This document shows positions 1 to 7,647 of a stretch of 64,000 nucleotides of DNA, one piece after another (the first letter of the stretch is position 1; each line of letters opens with the position of its first letter). The position numbers and the translations under genes are program-made. Origin of the DNA: Arthrobacter sp. PAMC 25486 (lineage in GTDB: Bacteria > Actinomycetota > Actinomycetes > Actinomycetales > Micrococcaceae); assembly GCF_000785535.1 (NCBI RefSeq), contig NZ_CP007595.1, positions 1,674,001 to 1,738,000 of the forward strand, read 5' to 3'. The notes beneath the pieces were generated by a model. That model was not told the origin of the DNA and did not search any database. It worked only from the letters and a program-made list of their open reading frames with translations.

Positions 1-887
1 GTGTTCCCATCAGCGGGCCCCTCAGCCGCGTTCCCCTCGGCGGCGTCAGGTCCTCGCCTGCGCTCCAGCCGTGGTGGCAGGGAGTCGTCGGCGGCGTCCC
101 GTACTGCTGCGGCACTCACTATCCGCTGACGGCGGGTCTGGGGTTCGGCGTCGTGCTTCATGGCGGGATCGGAGCCAAGCCCGGCCGCCGGCACAATGGG
201 AATCATGGACGTGTATTGGGCGGCGTTCTCGTCGCGGACCACCTTGCCGTGCTTGAGCTCGATGACGCGCTTACGCATGGAGTTGACGATGTCGTCGTCG
301 TGCGTGGCCATGACCACTGTGGTGCCGTTCTGGTTGATCTTGTCCAGGACTTCCATGATGCCCGCGCTCGTGGTGGGGTCAAGGTTTCCGGTGGGCTCAT
401 CGGCCAAGAGGATGCCGGGCTGGTTCACGATGGCACGGGCGATGGCCACGCGCTGCTGCTCACCGCCGGAAAGTTCGGTGGGCAAGCGGCGCCCCTTGTC
501 CTCCAGGCCAACGAGTTCCAGCACGCGCGGAACTTCGGCACGGATGGCGGCGCGGGATTTGCCCAGCACCTGCATGGCGTAGGCAACGTTGGCGAAAACC
601 GTCTTCGTCTGGATGAGGCGGAAGTCCTGGAACACCACGCCAATGCCGCGGCGGAACTTGGGCACGCGCCAGCTGGGCACGTTGGCCACATTCTGGCCGG
701 CCACATAGATCTGCCCGTGCGGAGTCCTGTGCTCGCGCAGCACCAGGCGCAGCAGCGTCGACTTGCCGGAACCTGAGGAGCCGACAAGGAACACAAACTC
801 GCCGCGCTGGATATCAAGTGAAACATCATCGAGCGCCGGCTTGGATTTGCGGTCGTAAGCAATGCTCACATTTTCAAAACGAATCAT
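1..887 (-). CDS. ftsE: FtsE, cell-division ABC transporter ATPase (3' end outside window)
   Basis: ATPase of the FtsEX complex, which sits at the inner face of the division septum and activates peptidoglycan hydrolases. The frame opens with ATG at 887 (MIRFENVSIAYDR) and stays open to the left edge, about 295 codons. Visible motifs are Walker A GSSGSGKST (about residues 36-44), signature LSGGEQQRVAIARA (about 139) and Walker B ILLADEPTGNLD (about 158). FtsE is normally about 220-230 residues; here a Pro/Ala/Arg/Glu-rich tail of at least 60 residues follows the conserved core. It lies downstream of prfB on the same strand, the usual actinobacterial order prfB-ftsE-ftsX; ftsX would lie beyond the left edge. 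Family assignment is secure; the role of the tail is unknown. Confidence 0.93.
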   Translation of the reverse strand, partial: MIRFENVSIAYDRKSKPALDDVSLDIQRGEFVFLVGSSGSGKSTLLRLVLREHRTPHGQIYVAGQNVANVPSWRVPKFRRGIGVVFQDFRLIQTKTVFANVAYAMQVLGKSRAAIRAEVPRVLELVGLEDKGRRLPTELSGGEQQRVAIARAIVNQPGILLADEPTGNLDPTTSAGIMEVLDKINQNGTTVVMATHDDDIVNSMRKRVIELKHGKVVRDENAAQYTSMIPIVPAAGLGSDPAMKHDAEPQTRRQRIVSAAAVRDAADDSLPPRLERRRGPDAAEGNAAEGPADGN

Positions 888-1043
888 GACTTTTTCATTG
901 CCCGTCCAGCCGGATGTGCTGGCATGCTGACGGCCGGGCATGGTTTGGGGGAAGAAACCGCCAGCCTTACTACTGTAGGCGGGCGTCTACGTGTTTACCG
1001 GTTCCACGGCGGTGTGTCGAGGCGTGGCGTTGCTGTGAATGCG

Positions 1044-1132
1044 GGGCGGGCTGGCGCGGGCGGTGGGCCACTGCGGGCGGGCTGGCGCGGGCGGTGGGCG
1101 TTGCCACGGGCGGGCTGGCGCGGGCGGTGGGC
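1044..1132. repeat. Three copies of a 25-base GC-rich direct repeat
   Basis: A 25-base unit beginning GGGCGGGCTGGCGCGG occurs identically at 1044-1068, 1075-1099 and 1108-1132, separated by 6 and 8 variable bases. A truncated start of a fourth copy follows at about 1140. The strand composition is strongly G-rich on the plus strand. Confidence 0.85.
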
Positions 1133-1382
1133 CAATGCGGGGCGGGCATCGTTTCAGTGAGGTGGGGCGGTCCATGTTTCCGGCTGAGCGCTGCTGCGGC
1201 CCAGAAAACTGCCCCCTCCTAATTCAGGACGTCTTGTGACGCTAGCCTTGGAAGGGCGCTATTCATTCATTTGCAGACCGCGCTGCTGATTACCAACGCG
1301 GCCAGGCGGCGAGGCGAAACTTGCGTGCCAACGCCCCACCAGCTGCGAAAATGGGCCAAAACGGCTGGTTTCCAAGCAGTCT

Positions 1383-1475
1383 TTCGCGAAAATGACTCCG
1401 CCTCGCGAAGAGGGCGCAACCTTGGCGGCATGTCGCGGGCCCTGTTCATTCTCGAGGAACGAATCCCCGAGAATG
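1383..1475. repeat. Pair of short hairpins with equal loop length
   Basis: Two inverted repeats lie 64 bases apart: TTCGCGA (1383-1389) with TCGCGAA (1403-1409), and CATTCTCG (1447-1454) with CGAGAATG (1468-1475). Each encloses a 13-base loop. There is no T-tract after either, so terminator function is not supported. They could be copies of a small palindromic element. Confidence 0.5.
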
Positions 1476-1560
1476 GGCCAAACCCACCAGGAATCACCCA
1501 GCACCGCAGAGAAAGTTCCGACCGATTCCGATCACGGCCCAGACACCGCGGGGAAAGCCT

Positions 1561-2679
1561 TTAGTCCTTCGCAGCGTTCCTCTGGTCCGCACGCCACCGG
1601 ATTCCGGCGTCGATGAAGTCGTCAATCTCCCCGTCCAGCACGGAGGCGGCGTTGCCCACTTCGTGTTCGGTGCGCAGGTCCTTGACCATTTGGTACGGGT
1701 TCAGCACGTAGGAGCGCATTTGGTCGCCCCACGAAGCCTTGACATCACCGGCCATGGCCTTCTTTGTGGCGTCCTCTTCGGCCTTCTTCAGCAGCAGCAG
1801 GCGCGACTGCAGCACGCGCAGGGCAGCCGCACGGTTCTGGATCTGCGACTTCTCATTCTGCATCGACACCACGGTGCCGGTAGGAATGTGCGTCATGCGC
1901 ACGGCTGAGTCGGTGGTATTCACGGACTGTCCGCCGGGGCCCGAGGAACGGAACACGTCAACACGGATTTCGTTCTCCGGGATCTCGATGCTGTCCGTGG
2001 ACTCGATCAGCGGGATGACCTCGACAGCGGCGAAGGAGGTCTGGCGGCGGCCCTGGTTGTCGAAGGGGCTGATGCGCACCAGACGGTGCGTGCCGGCCTC
2101 GACACTCAGCGTGCCAAACGCGTACGGCGCCTTGACCTCGAACGTGGCCGACTTCAGCCCGGCTTCTTCCGCATAGGACGTGTCCAGCACCGCCGTGGGG
2201 TAGCCGTGGCGTTCGGCCCAGCGCAGGTACATGCGCAGCAGCATCTGGGCAAAGTCGGCGGCATCCACGCCACCGGCGCCGGAGCGAATGGTGATGACGG
2301 CTTCGCGTTCGTCGTACTCGCCGGCCAGCAGCGTCACGATTTCCAGATCGCTCAGGGACTTTTGCAACCCCGGCAGGTCCTTGGCGGCCTCGGCGAGGGA
2401 ATCGGCGTCGCCCTCTTCCTGCGCAAGCTCCACCAGCACCTCAAGATCATCGATCCGAGCTTCCAGCCTGCGCAGCTTCTCCAGCTTTGACTGGGCATGG
2501 CTGAGCTTGGATGTCACCTTTTGCGCGGCGGCGGGGTCGTCCCAAAGATTGGGTGAGCCGGCCTGGTCGGACAAATCCTCGATGTCCTCCAAAAGCTTCT
2601 CCACCTCGGAAACCTGTTCAATAGAGGTGTACGTAGCGCGAAGGGCGCGGAGTTCTGCGGGAAAGTCGATCTCTGCCAT
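1561..2679 (-). CDS. prfB: Peptide chain release factor 2
   Basis: Cytosolic release factor that recognises UAA and UGA and triggers peptidyl-tRNA hydrolysis. The 372-residue protein has the RF2-specific SPF anticodon-mimic motif ([18 protein letters not shown]) followed by the catalytic GGQ loop ([17 protein letters not shown]). The ATG at 2679 gives [10 protein letters not shown], the usual actinobacterial N-terminus; an in-frame TTG three codons upstream is possible but less likely. The frame is continuous, so the programmed +1 frameshift of E. coli prfB is absent. The gene starts 11 bases after the stop of the last tad gene, so it may be read through from the pilus operon. Confidence 0.97.
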   Translation of the reverse strand: MAEIDFPAELRALRATYTSIEQVSEVEKLLEDIEDLSDQAGSPNLWDDPAAAQKVTSKLSHAQSKLEKLRRLEARIDDLEVLVELAQEEGDADSLAEAAKDLPGLQKSLSDLEIVTLLAGEYDEREAVITIRSGAGGVDAADFAQMLLRMYLRWAERHGYPTAVLDTSYAEEAGLKSATFEVKAPYAFGTLSVEAGTHRLVRISPFDNQGRRQTSFAAVEVIPLIESTDSIEIPENEIRVDVFRSSGPGGQSVNTTDSAVRMTHIPTGTVVSMQNEKSQIQNRAAALRVLQSRLLLLKKAEEDATKKAMAGDVKASWGDQMRSYVLNPYQMVKDLRTEHEVGNAASVLDGEIDDFIDAGIRWRADQRNAAKD

Positions 2680-2690
2680 GATATTCAAGC

Positions 2691-3140
2691 CTACAGCAGC
2701 AGATTGGCGCGCGCCGTACTCGTGACGGTAATGCCGATGCCGCCGGGCACCAAAAAGTTGATGAACATTGGATGCACGACGGCGCTCAGGCTCACTTGCG
2801 CTGTTCTCCCGTCCCCGGCCCCGGTGGCCGAGTCAAGGACAATGCCGCCCAGTCCCTCGGGGACTTCGTTCCCTGCCAGGTAGTCCTGTGCCGCGGCAAG
2901 TACGCCTTGGTTGGTCAGCAAGGTGCCGGGATCGCTGTCGGTGCTGCCGCCGCTGAGTTCAAAGGTGTCGGCGGCTGCGAGCGCGGCGCCATCGGCGAGG
3001 GAGAACAGTTTCTTGTGGCCCACGTAGAGGCTGCCGGCCGCGGCAACAACCGTGATCAGCAGCAACACGAGCAGGACGTAGCCAATCAACAGGACCATGA
3101 CGTGCCCGTCTTCCTCGGCTTCGAGCGGCTGCGGAGTCAT
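2691..3140 (-). CDS. TadG-like pilus-assembly/secreted protein
   Basis: Probable minor pseudopilin or TadG-like envelope protein of the tad (Flp) pilus. The 149 residues have one N-terminal membrane segment ([20 protein letters not shown]) followed by a [11 protein letters not shown] stretch. That pattern, an N-terminal helix and then an A-rich 'DxAALAAA' segment, is typical of actinobacterial TadE/TadG relatives of Rv3655c type. The start overlaps the stop of the preceding TadE-like gene by 4 bases (ATGA), showing translational coupling. Last gene of the pilus operon; prfB follows after 11 bases. The general family is clear, but the exact role in pilus assembly is inferred. Confidence 0.75.
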   Translation of the reverse strand: MTPQPLEAEEDGHVMVLLIGYVLLVLLLITVVAAAGSLYVGHKKLFSLADGAALAAADTFELSGGSTDSDPGTLLTNQGVLAAAQDYLAGNEVPEGLGGIVLDSATGAGDGRTAQVSLSAVVHPMFINFLVPGGIGITVTSTARANLLL

Positions 3141-3604
3141 TTGAAGCGCCCCACTTTTTGGGTGGCCCGGGAATCCACCGTTGCGGCATTGGCGGTGACT
3201 CCCGGCAGAGAGCCGACCACGGGCAGTTCAATCCGCAACTGCACGTAGGCGGTGACTATGGTGCCGGGGGTGAGGCAGCCGCCGTCGCACGCTATGGTCA
3301 ATTGAGCGTCGGCCGGGTCGAAGCCCAGGTCCGTGACAGCCATGTGCATGGCTTGTTCCGCCGAGGCTTGGGCGGTGGGCAGGTCATCGTGCAGCACGAA
3401 CACCTTTGCCGCCTGGTCGGCTGCTCCCACGACGGCGTACGCTCCGCCCTGCACCTGGCCCACCGTCAGGATCAGGTACACCACCGGCACCATGAGCAGG
3501 ACCGCCAGGAAGATGAATTCCACAATGGCGCTGCCTGTTTCCGTACCGTTCCCGCAGGCACCAGGCGGGTCCGGCCGCACGCTGTCACCGGGTGATGACG
3601 GCAT
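3137..3604 (-). CDS. TadE-like pseudopilin
   Basis: Minor pilin-like component of the tad pilus. A hydrophilic leader of about 24 residues precedes GSAIVEFIFLAVLLMVPVVY, the classic TadE pattern of a small residue, a Glu at position +5 and a hydrophobic helix. The remainder is a periplasm-side domain with two Cys (IACDGGC). The start chosen (ATG at 3604) overlaps the upstream gene by 20 bases; a GTG at 3580 would shorten the leader and almost remove the overlap. Coupled by ATGA to the next gene. The prepilin-type Glu supports processing by a TadV-like peptidase, which is not encoded in this window. Confidence 0.78.
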   Translation of the reverse strand: MPSSPGDSVRPDPPGACGNGTETGSAIVEFIFLAVLLMVPVVYLILTVGQVQGGAYAVVGAADQAAKVFVLHDDLPTAQASAEQAMHMAVTDLGFDPADAQLTIACDGGCLTPGTIVTAYVQLRIELPVVGSLPGVTANAATVDSRATQKVGRFK

Positions 3605-3944
3605 GGCCGCTCACCTCCAGAGAGCGCGAGGGCCCAATCAGCCCGAGGACCGGCAGCGGGGCGCTGATGGTCACGTGAAGGACTTCGAGGCCGTTGAGCG
3701 ATTCCACCCCGACGCTCACCTCTTGCAGATAACCCTCCCCTAGCGCACCGGCCACCAGCGTGGTTGCCCTGTCCCTGGCGTCATCCGGTGTCCTGTCCCC
3801 CAGTGCCCCGTAGCGTGCGGCTGTGGATGCGGCGTCGGCCACGGTGTTGCGCACGTGCAGGGCCAAGGTCAGCTGCAGCAGGGCCACGAAGATCACCGTG
3901 ACGAGGGCGCCGACGAGCACAAAATCAACGACGGCGGCCCCCAC
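3585..3944 (-). CDS. TadE-like pseudopilin (short)
   Basis: Second TadE-family protein of the pilus operon. From a GTG at 3944 the product is 119 residues beginning MGAAVVDFVLVGALVTVIF, a TadE helix in which Asp replaces the usual Glu, followed by AASTAARYGALGD and a C-terminal beta-rich segment. The frame is open further upstream, but that extension overlaps the Flp-like gene and reads as non-coding, so the GTG is preferred; no strong ribosome site is visible. It starts 36 bases after the Flp-like gene. Start position is the main uncertainty. Confidence 0.7.
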   Translation of the reverse strand: MGAAVVDFVLVGALVTVIFVALLQLTLALHVRNTVADAASTAARYGALGDRTPDDARDRATTLVAGALGEGYLQEVSVGVESLNGLEVLHVTISAPLPVLGLIGPSRSLEVSGHAVITR

Positions 3945-3979
3945 CTGATGGTCTGCCCGGACGTGTCCGGTTCGCGCCT

Positions 3980-4252
3980 TTACGGCGTGACTTGCTCCAT
4001 GGCCTGGTTGAACAGTTTTTCCAGGGCGGGCCCGGCGATGGCCAGCAGCCCTGCCACCAGCACGGCACTCATCAATGTGATGAGAACCCAGCCGGGCACG
4101 TCGCCGCGGCTCTTGTCCATTGCCGGACGAAGGGCCGGCAGGTGCAACGTCTGAAGGAGCCAGTCCATCCCCTGCATGATCCGCCCCGCGCAGTGCCTCG
4201 CAAGGATCAGCAAGGCCACCCCCATGCCCAGTAATTTGTTCCTGACATCCAT
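3980..4252 (-). CDS. Flp-like pilin subunit
   Basis: Probable major pilin of the tad pilus. The 90-residue protein starts at ATG 4252 behind a strong ribosome site (AGGTGGAGGG, 8 bases upstream). The C-terminal half, DKSRGDVPGWVLITLMSAVL, is the small-pilin helix of actinobacterial Flp relatives, and it ends LFNQAMEQVTP. The good ribosome site fits a protein made in higher amount than the assembly factors. It lies between tadC (73-base gap) and the TadE-like genes, the canonical place. Relative to other Flp pilins the N-terminal leader is long (about 48 residues). Confidence 0.75.
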   Translation of the reverse strand: MDVRNKLLGMGVALLILARHCAGRIMQGMDWLLQTLHLPALRPAMDKSRGDVPGWVLITLMSAVLVAGLLAIAGPALEKLFNQAMEQVTP

Positions 4253-4325
4253 GTTGTTTTCCCTCCACCTGATAATTTCCTGCTTGCTGTGATGCTGTGC
4301 CGTGGTTGTCCTGGGTAGCTGCCAT

Positions 4326-5264
4326 TTAGAAACCAAACTGCAGCAGGGCAAGTCCGGGGAACACGGCGAAGACGACGGTGAGCGGCAGGACTCCGAATAT
4401 CAGCGGCACCATCATGCCAATTTCTTTCCGCCCCGCGGATTCCATGAGCTCCCGTTTTGCCACGTCACGCACGTCCTGGGCTTGGGCGCGGAGCACCTCG
4501 GCCAGCGGCGTCCCCCGGTTGACTGCCACGCCGATGCCGTCAACAAACCGGGACAGCGCCGGGACGTTGACGCGGGCGGAAAACTGGTTCAACGCCTCAA
4601 CCAGCGGCATGCCGGTGCGGGTCTGTGCCAGCACCTTGCCGAACTCCTCCGACAGCACCCCCTGTGAGGACCGGGCCACCCTGTCCAGCGCACTGCCCGC
4701 GCTCTCTCCCGCACCAACCGCCAACGCCATAAGTTCGGCGAGCGCCGGAAACTCGGTGAGCATCCGGCCCTGCCGCCGCTTGATCCGGGCTCCCAGCAGA
4801 TAGTCATACAGCAGGTAGCCAGCCACCATGGGCCCCAGGGTCAGTGTCACCGCTCCCATGAAGTTGATGCTCCCCTGCCAGAGCAACAGCACCGACACCA
4901 GCGCGCCCACCGCGAGCCCGCCCGCCGCACATAGGAACTGGACAGCCCGGAATTCCAAGGCACTTTCACTCCTGCCGGCTTGTTCCAGCCGCGCGCCCAG
5001 GCCGTGCACACTGATGTTGAACCTGCCCAGCCTCTGCACCGAGTCAGAGAGGACCAGCCGGAAGATCCGCTCAAGCGGCCCAAACAGCGTGCCGGGACCG
5101 TCGCCGTCCAGCAACCGTGAGCGGCTGTCCAGCGATCTCAGCTGTGGTTCCACCCGCTGGGTAAAGCTTGGCTGGCGCATGATGGGGAGCCTGACGAAAC
5201 ACAGCCACAGTCCCGTCCCCAGAAGAAGTCCGACGGCGATCATGGCGGCCAGGTGCGGGCTCAC
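4326..5264 (-). CDS. tadC: TadC-like inner-membrane pilus platform protein
   Basis: Type II secretion F-domain membrane protein that with TadB forms the platform on which the TadA ATPase acts. It has 312 residues: an N-terminal membrane helix, a pair of helices near residues 110-160, the T2SSF cytoplasmic domain (EFPALAELMALAVGAGES, then DGIGVAVNRGTPLAEVLRAQ) and a C-terminal membrane helix ending FPGLALLQFGF. The GTG start at 5264 overlaps the tadB stop as GTGA, so translation is coupled. Length and topology match actinobacterial TadC. Confidence 0.9.
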   Translation of the reverse strand: MSPHLAAMIAVGLLLGTGLWLCFVRLPIMRQPSFTQRVEPQLRSLDSRSRLLDGDGPGTLFGPLERIFRLVLSDSVQRLGRFNISVHGLGARLEQAGRSESALEFRAVQFLCAAGGLAVGALVSVLLLWQGSINFMGAVTLTLGPMVAGYLLYDYLLGARIKRRQGRMLTEFPALAELMALAVGAGESAGSALDRVARSSQGVLSEEFGKVLAQTRTGMPLVEALNQFSARVNVPALSRFVDGIGVAVNRGTPLAEVLRAQAQDVRDVAKRELMESAGRKEIGMMVPLIFGVLPLTVVFAVFPGLALLQFGF

Positions 5265-6115
5265 TTTAACACCCGTTGTTCCTCAGGCAGGGCACCGATG
5301 CGCAGCATGATCCGATAGCAGATAACCGAGATCGCCAGGCCGCCGCCCAGCACAGCCCAGCCGGCCGTGGTGTTGTAGGCGGCAACCGCCTCTGCCCTTG
5401 TGGACATGAGCATCAGAACAATCCACGGCGCTGCCACGGCAAGCCTGGCAGCGTTGACGGTCCAGGACTGTCTGGCTTCCAGCTCGCTGCGGGTGCGGGC
5501 GTGGTCACGGAGAAACTCGGAGAGTGTGCCCAACAATTTGCCCAGATCCGAGCCGCCCACATCCCTGGTCAGGCGCAGCGCCTCGATGATCCTGTCGGAG
5601 ACGGGGTCGGCCAGGGTGGCCTTGAGCTTTTGCAGTGCACCTTCAAAGTGGCCCGTGGCCCTGTAGTCGGCACCGAAATTTCGGAAATCATCCCGGAGCT
5701 GGACGGGCCCCTTTTGCCCCAGCTGCACCAGGGCTTCGGGCAAGGACAAGCCGGCTCGAATGGCTGAGCGCAAGTTGTCCACGACGTCGGGCCAGAGTTC
5801 GCGCATGACTGCCGCCCGGCGTCGTGCCCGCATTTTGAGCAGTGCGAAGGGCAGGTATCCGGTGAACAAGGCGATGCACAGGGCGATCGCGGGGGCGCCG
5901 GTGAGCACGAAGACGATCAGCGCCATGAGCATGGCCAGGCCCACGGAGCTGAGCACGAGGGAGGTTGGTGTCACCTGGGCAACGCCGGCCTGTTGTAGGA
6001 GGGTCTCGAGTTTGCTGCGGTGGCCGGGATGCGGTGTGCGTGCGGGCGTGTTCCAGCAGGCGTTCCAGATCAGGAACAGGCCCATGCCGGCAAGCAACCC
6101 CACAACGGCTGACAT
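5261..6115 (-). CDS. tadB: TadB-like inner-membrane pilus platform protein
   Basis: Partner of TadC in the tad pilus platform. The 284 residues show an N-terminal helix, a hydrophobic pair around residues 55-95, a T2SSF domain (ELWPDVVDNLRSAIRAGLSL, then RLTRDVGGSDLGKLLGTL) and two C-terminal helices. It starts at ATG 6115, whose A is shared with the tadA stop (TGATG), and overlaps tadC by 4 bases. The GLSLPEAL motif after the first helices is characteristic of this family. Confidence 0.9.
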   Translation of the reverse strand: MSAVVGLLAGMGLFLIWNACWNTPARTPHPGHRSKLETLLQQAGVAQVTPTSLVLSSVGLAMLMALIVFVLTGAPAIALCIALFTGYLPFALLKMRARRRAAVMRELWPDVVDNLRSAIRAGLSLPEALVQLGQKGPVQLRDDFRNFGADYRATGHFEGALQKLKATLADPVSDRIIEALRLTRDVGGSDLGKLLGTLSEFLRDHARTRSELEARQSWTVNAARLAVAAPWIVLMLMSTRAEAVAAYNTTAGWAVLGGGLAISVICYRIMLRIGALPEEQRVLK

Positions 6116-7338
6116 CAGTCATCCCCCATTAGGGCGGCAACGTTGTAGCCGGCGACGGCAAATTTTTCGGGGGCCGGCATGGCTGTTTCCGAGGCTGTGA
6201 GGCGCCCGTTGACTGTGCTGAAGACGAGCCCCGATTCAATGATGCCGTTCTCGACCCGGCGGCCCAGTGCCAGGATTTCGCCCACGCTGCGTTTGCCGTT
6301 GGTTGCCCTGACGCAATGGACCACGAGGTCGATGCAGGCAGCCACTGTTGGCACCACGAAGGCTGCACTGATGTTTTCGCCCGCGAGAAGGGGCAGCGTG
6401 CAGATCTTGACAACAGCGTCGTGTGCCGAATTCGCATGAACTGAAGCCATCCCTGGAAGTCCACTATTCAGGGCGATCAACATGTCAAGGCTTTCGGCCT
6501 CGCGCACCTCACCCACAATGAGCCTGTCGGGTCGCATGCGCAGGGCCTCCTTGACGAGACGGCGCAACGGAATTTCTCCCTTGCCCTCAAGGTTCGGCTG
6601 GCGGCATTGCAGCCCCACCACATCGCGCAGCGGCAGCCTGAGCTCAAAGATTTCCTCCACCGTCACGACCCGCTCACGGGAGCCAATGCCAGCGGCCAGG
6701 CAGTTCAGCATGGTGGTCTTGCCTGCCTGTGTGGCCCCTGAGACAAGAATGTTCAGCCCGCTGCTGACGGCGGCGCCCAAGAAGCGGGCCGCCTGCGGGG
6801 TGAGCGAGCCCAGTTCCACCAGATGGTCCAGGCGGCTTGCCCTGGCCGTGAATTTGCGGATGTTCACGGCCCAGTGGTTCTGCGTGATGTCCGGGATAAC
6901 CACATGCAGGCGGCTGCCGTCGGGCAGCGCAGCATCCACGAACGGGCTGCTCAGATCCAGCCGGCGCCCCGAACTCTTGAGCATCCGCTCCACCAGGTCC
7001 CGAACCTGCTGGGCGGTAAACACCACCCCCGTGAGTTCCGATTCGCCGTACCGGGCAACAAATACCTGATCCGGTGCGTTAAGCCAGATTTCCTCTATGT
7101 CCGGGTCGTCGAGGAAGGGCTGCAATGCACCGAAACCGGCGACGGCGTTGTACACGTGCCGATTGATGTCGTCGCCTTGGGTGAGGGCCGGGACTGCGCC
7201 GAGCAGTGCCCGCTCGCCATAATCGTTGACGGCGGCGTCAACCAAGGCACGTACCTCTGTGCCTTGACGTAGCGGGTCAAGGCCCTTGCGGCGGATGAGC
7301 TCCCTAACCTCATCCTCCAGCAACGCAAATGCATCCAA
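6115..7338 (-). CDS. tadA: TadA/CpaF secretion ATPase of the tad pilus
   Basis: Hexameric cytoplasmic ATPase that powers extension of the Flp pilus. The 407 residues carry a VirB11/CpaF core: Walker A LVSGATQAGKTTML (about residue 197; Gln-Ala where GATGSGKT is usual, but the essential Gly-Lys-Thr is kept), Asp box region VVTVEEIFELRL, Walker B DRLIVGEVREAESLDML and the His box GLPGMASVHANSA. It is first in a minus-strand operon continuing into tadB and tadC. No TadZ/Ssd gene precedes it, unlike in mycobacteria and streptomycetes. Confidence 0.95.
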   Translation of the reverse strand: MDAFALLEDEVRELIRRKGLDPLRQGTEVRALVDAAVNDYGERALLGAVPALTQGDDINRHVYNAVAGFGALQPFLDDPDIEEIWLNAPDQVFVARYGESELTGVVFTAQQVRDLVERMLKSSGRRLDLSSPFVDAALPDGSRLHVVIPDITQNHWAVNIRKFTARASRLDHLVELGSLTPQAARFLGAAVSSGLNILVSGATQAGKTTMLNCLAAGIGSRERVVTVEEIFELRLPLRDVVGLQCRQPNLEGKGEIPLRRLVKEALRMRPDRLIVGEVREAESLDMLIALNSGLPGMASVHANSAHDAVVKICTLPLLAGENISAAFVVPTVAACIDLVVHCVRATNGKRSVGEILALGRRVENGIIESGLVFSTVNGRLTASETAMPAPEKFAVAGYNVAALMGDD

Positions 7339-7647
7339 TCAGATCACTTCCGCCCGGTGCGGAGACCTATCACTGTGTAGTTCAGGAGCCTAGACCTGAT
7401 GGAGGCGGACGCGCCAGAGCGATGGTGGCTTCTGTGGATAACTTCCCCTAAGACCGCGGCTTGGACAAATAATTGACATTGCGTCCGTGCCTTCGCCTGA
7501 ACGCCACAAGCAGTCGCCCCCCCTATGGGAATCATTGAATAAATTGCGACTTTCCCCCGGAGCCTCTGCAGGTTTCCCGCCCGCCATATAAGCTGGCAGG
7601 ACCTCACGCGCGGCGCCCGGCCGCAGATGACTTCGGAGTATAGAACA
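7339..7647. other. 309-base divergent intergenic region
   Basis: Lies between tadA (leftward) and the GH25 muramidase gene (rightward) and must hold promoters for both. A TTGACA at 7473-7478 on the plus strand has no matching -10 at the usual distance. A run of seven C (7517-7523) lies inside a possible hairpin (AGTCGC 7512-7517 with GCGACT 7546-7551), with a second C-run at 7554-7558. No gene is supported here. Confidence 0.5.

Larger units (their letters stand above)
888..1560. other. 673-base non-coding stretch between prfB and ftsE
   Basis: No open frame here has a recognisable domain, a good ribosome binding site or the codon bias of the neighbours; the short open frames on both strands look like by-products of high GC. 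The stretch holds a GC-rich tandem repeat (1044-1132) and two short hairpins (1383-1409 and 1447-1475). It may contain a promoter for ftsEX, but no convincing -10/-35 pair was found. Confidence 0.6.

Noticed and set aside
1259-1564. Overlapping short open frames (81-97 codons) between prfB and ftsE
   Set aside because: Both strands are open over the same bases, neither has a ribosome site or domain, and the region contains hairpins.
2680-2688. Upstream TTG start for prfB
   Set aside because: The ATG at 2679 gives the usual RF2 N-terminus; the TTG has no better ribosome site.
4253-4325. Long N-terminal extensions of the Flp-like and the short TadE-like genes into the tadC-flp gap
   Set aside because: The Flp-like gene has a strong ribosome site at ATG 4252, and the extended TadE-like frame would overlap the whole Flp-like gene with non-coding-like sequence.
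7473-7478. TTGACA as a promoter for the muramidase gene
   Set aside because: No -10 hexamer lies 15-19 bases downstream.
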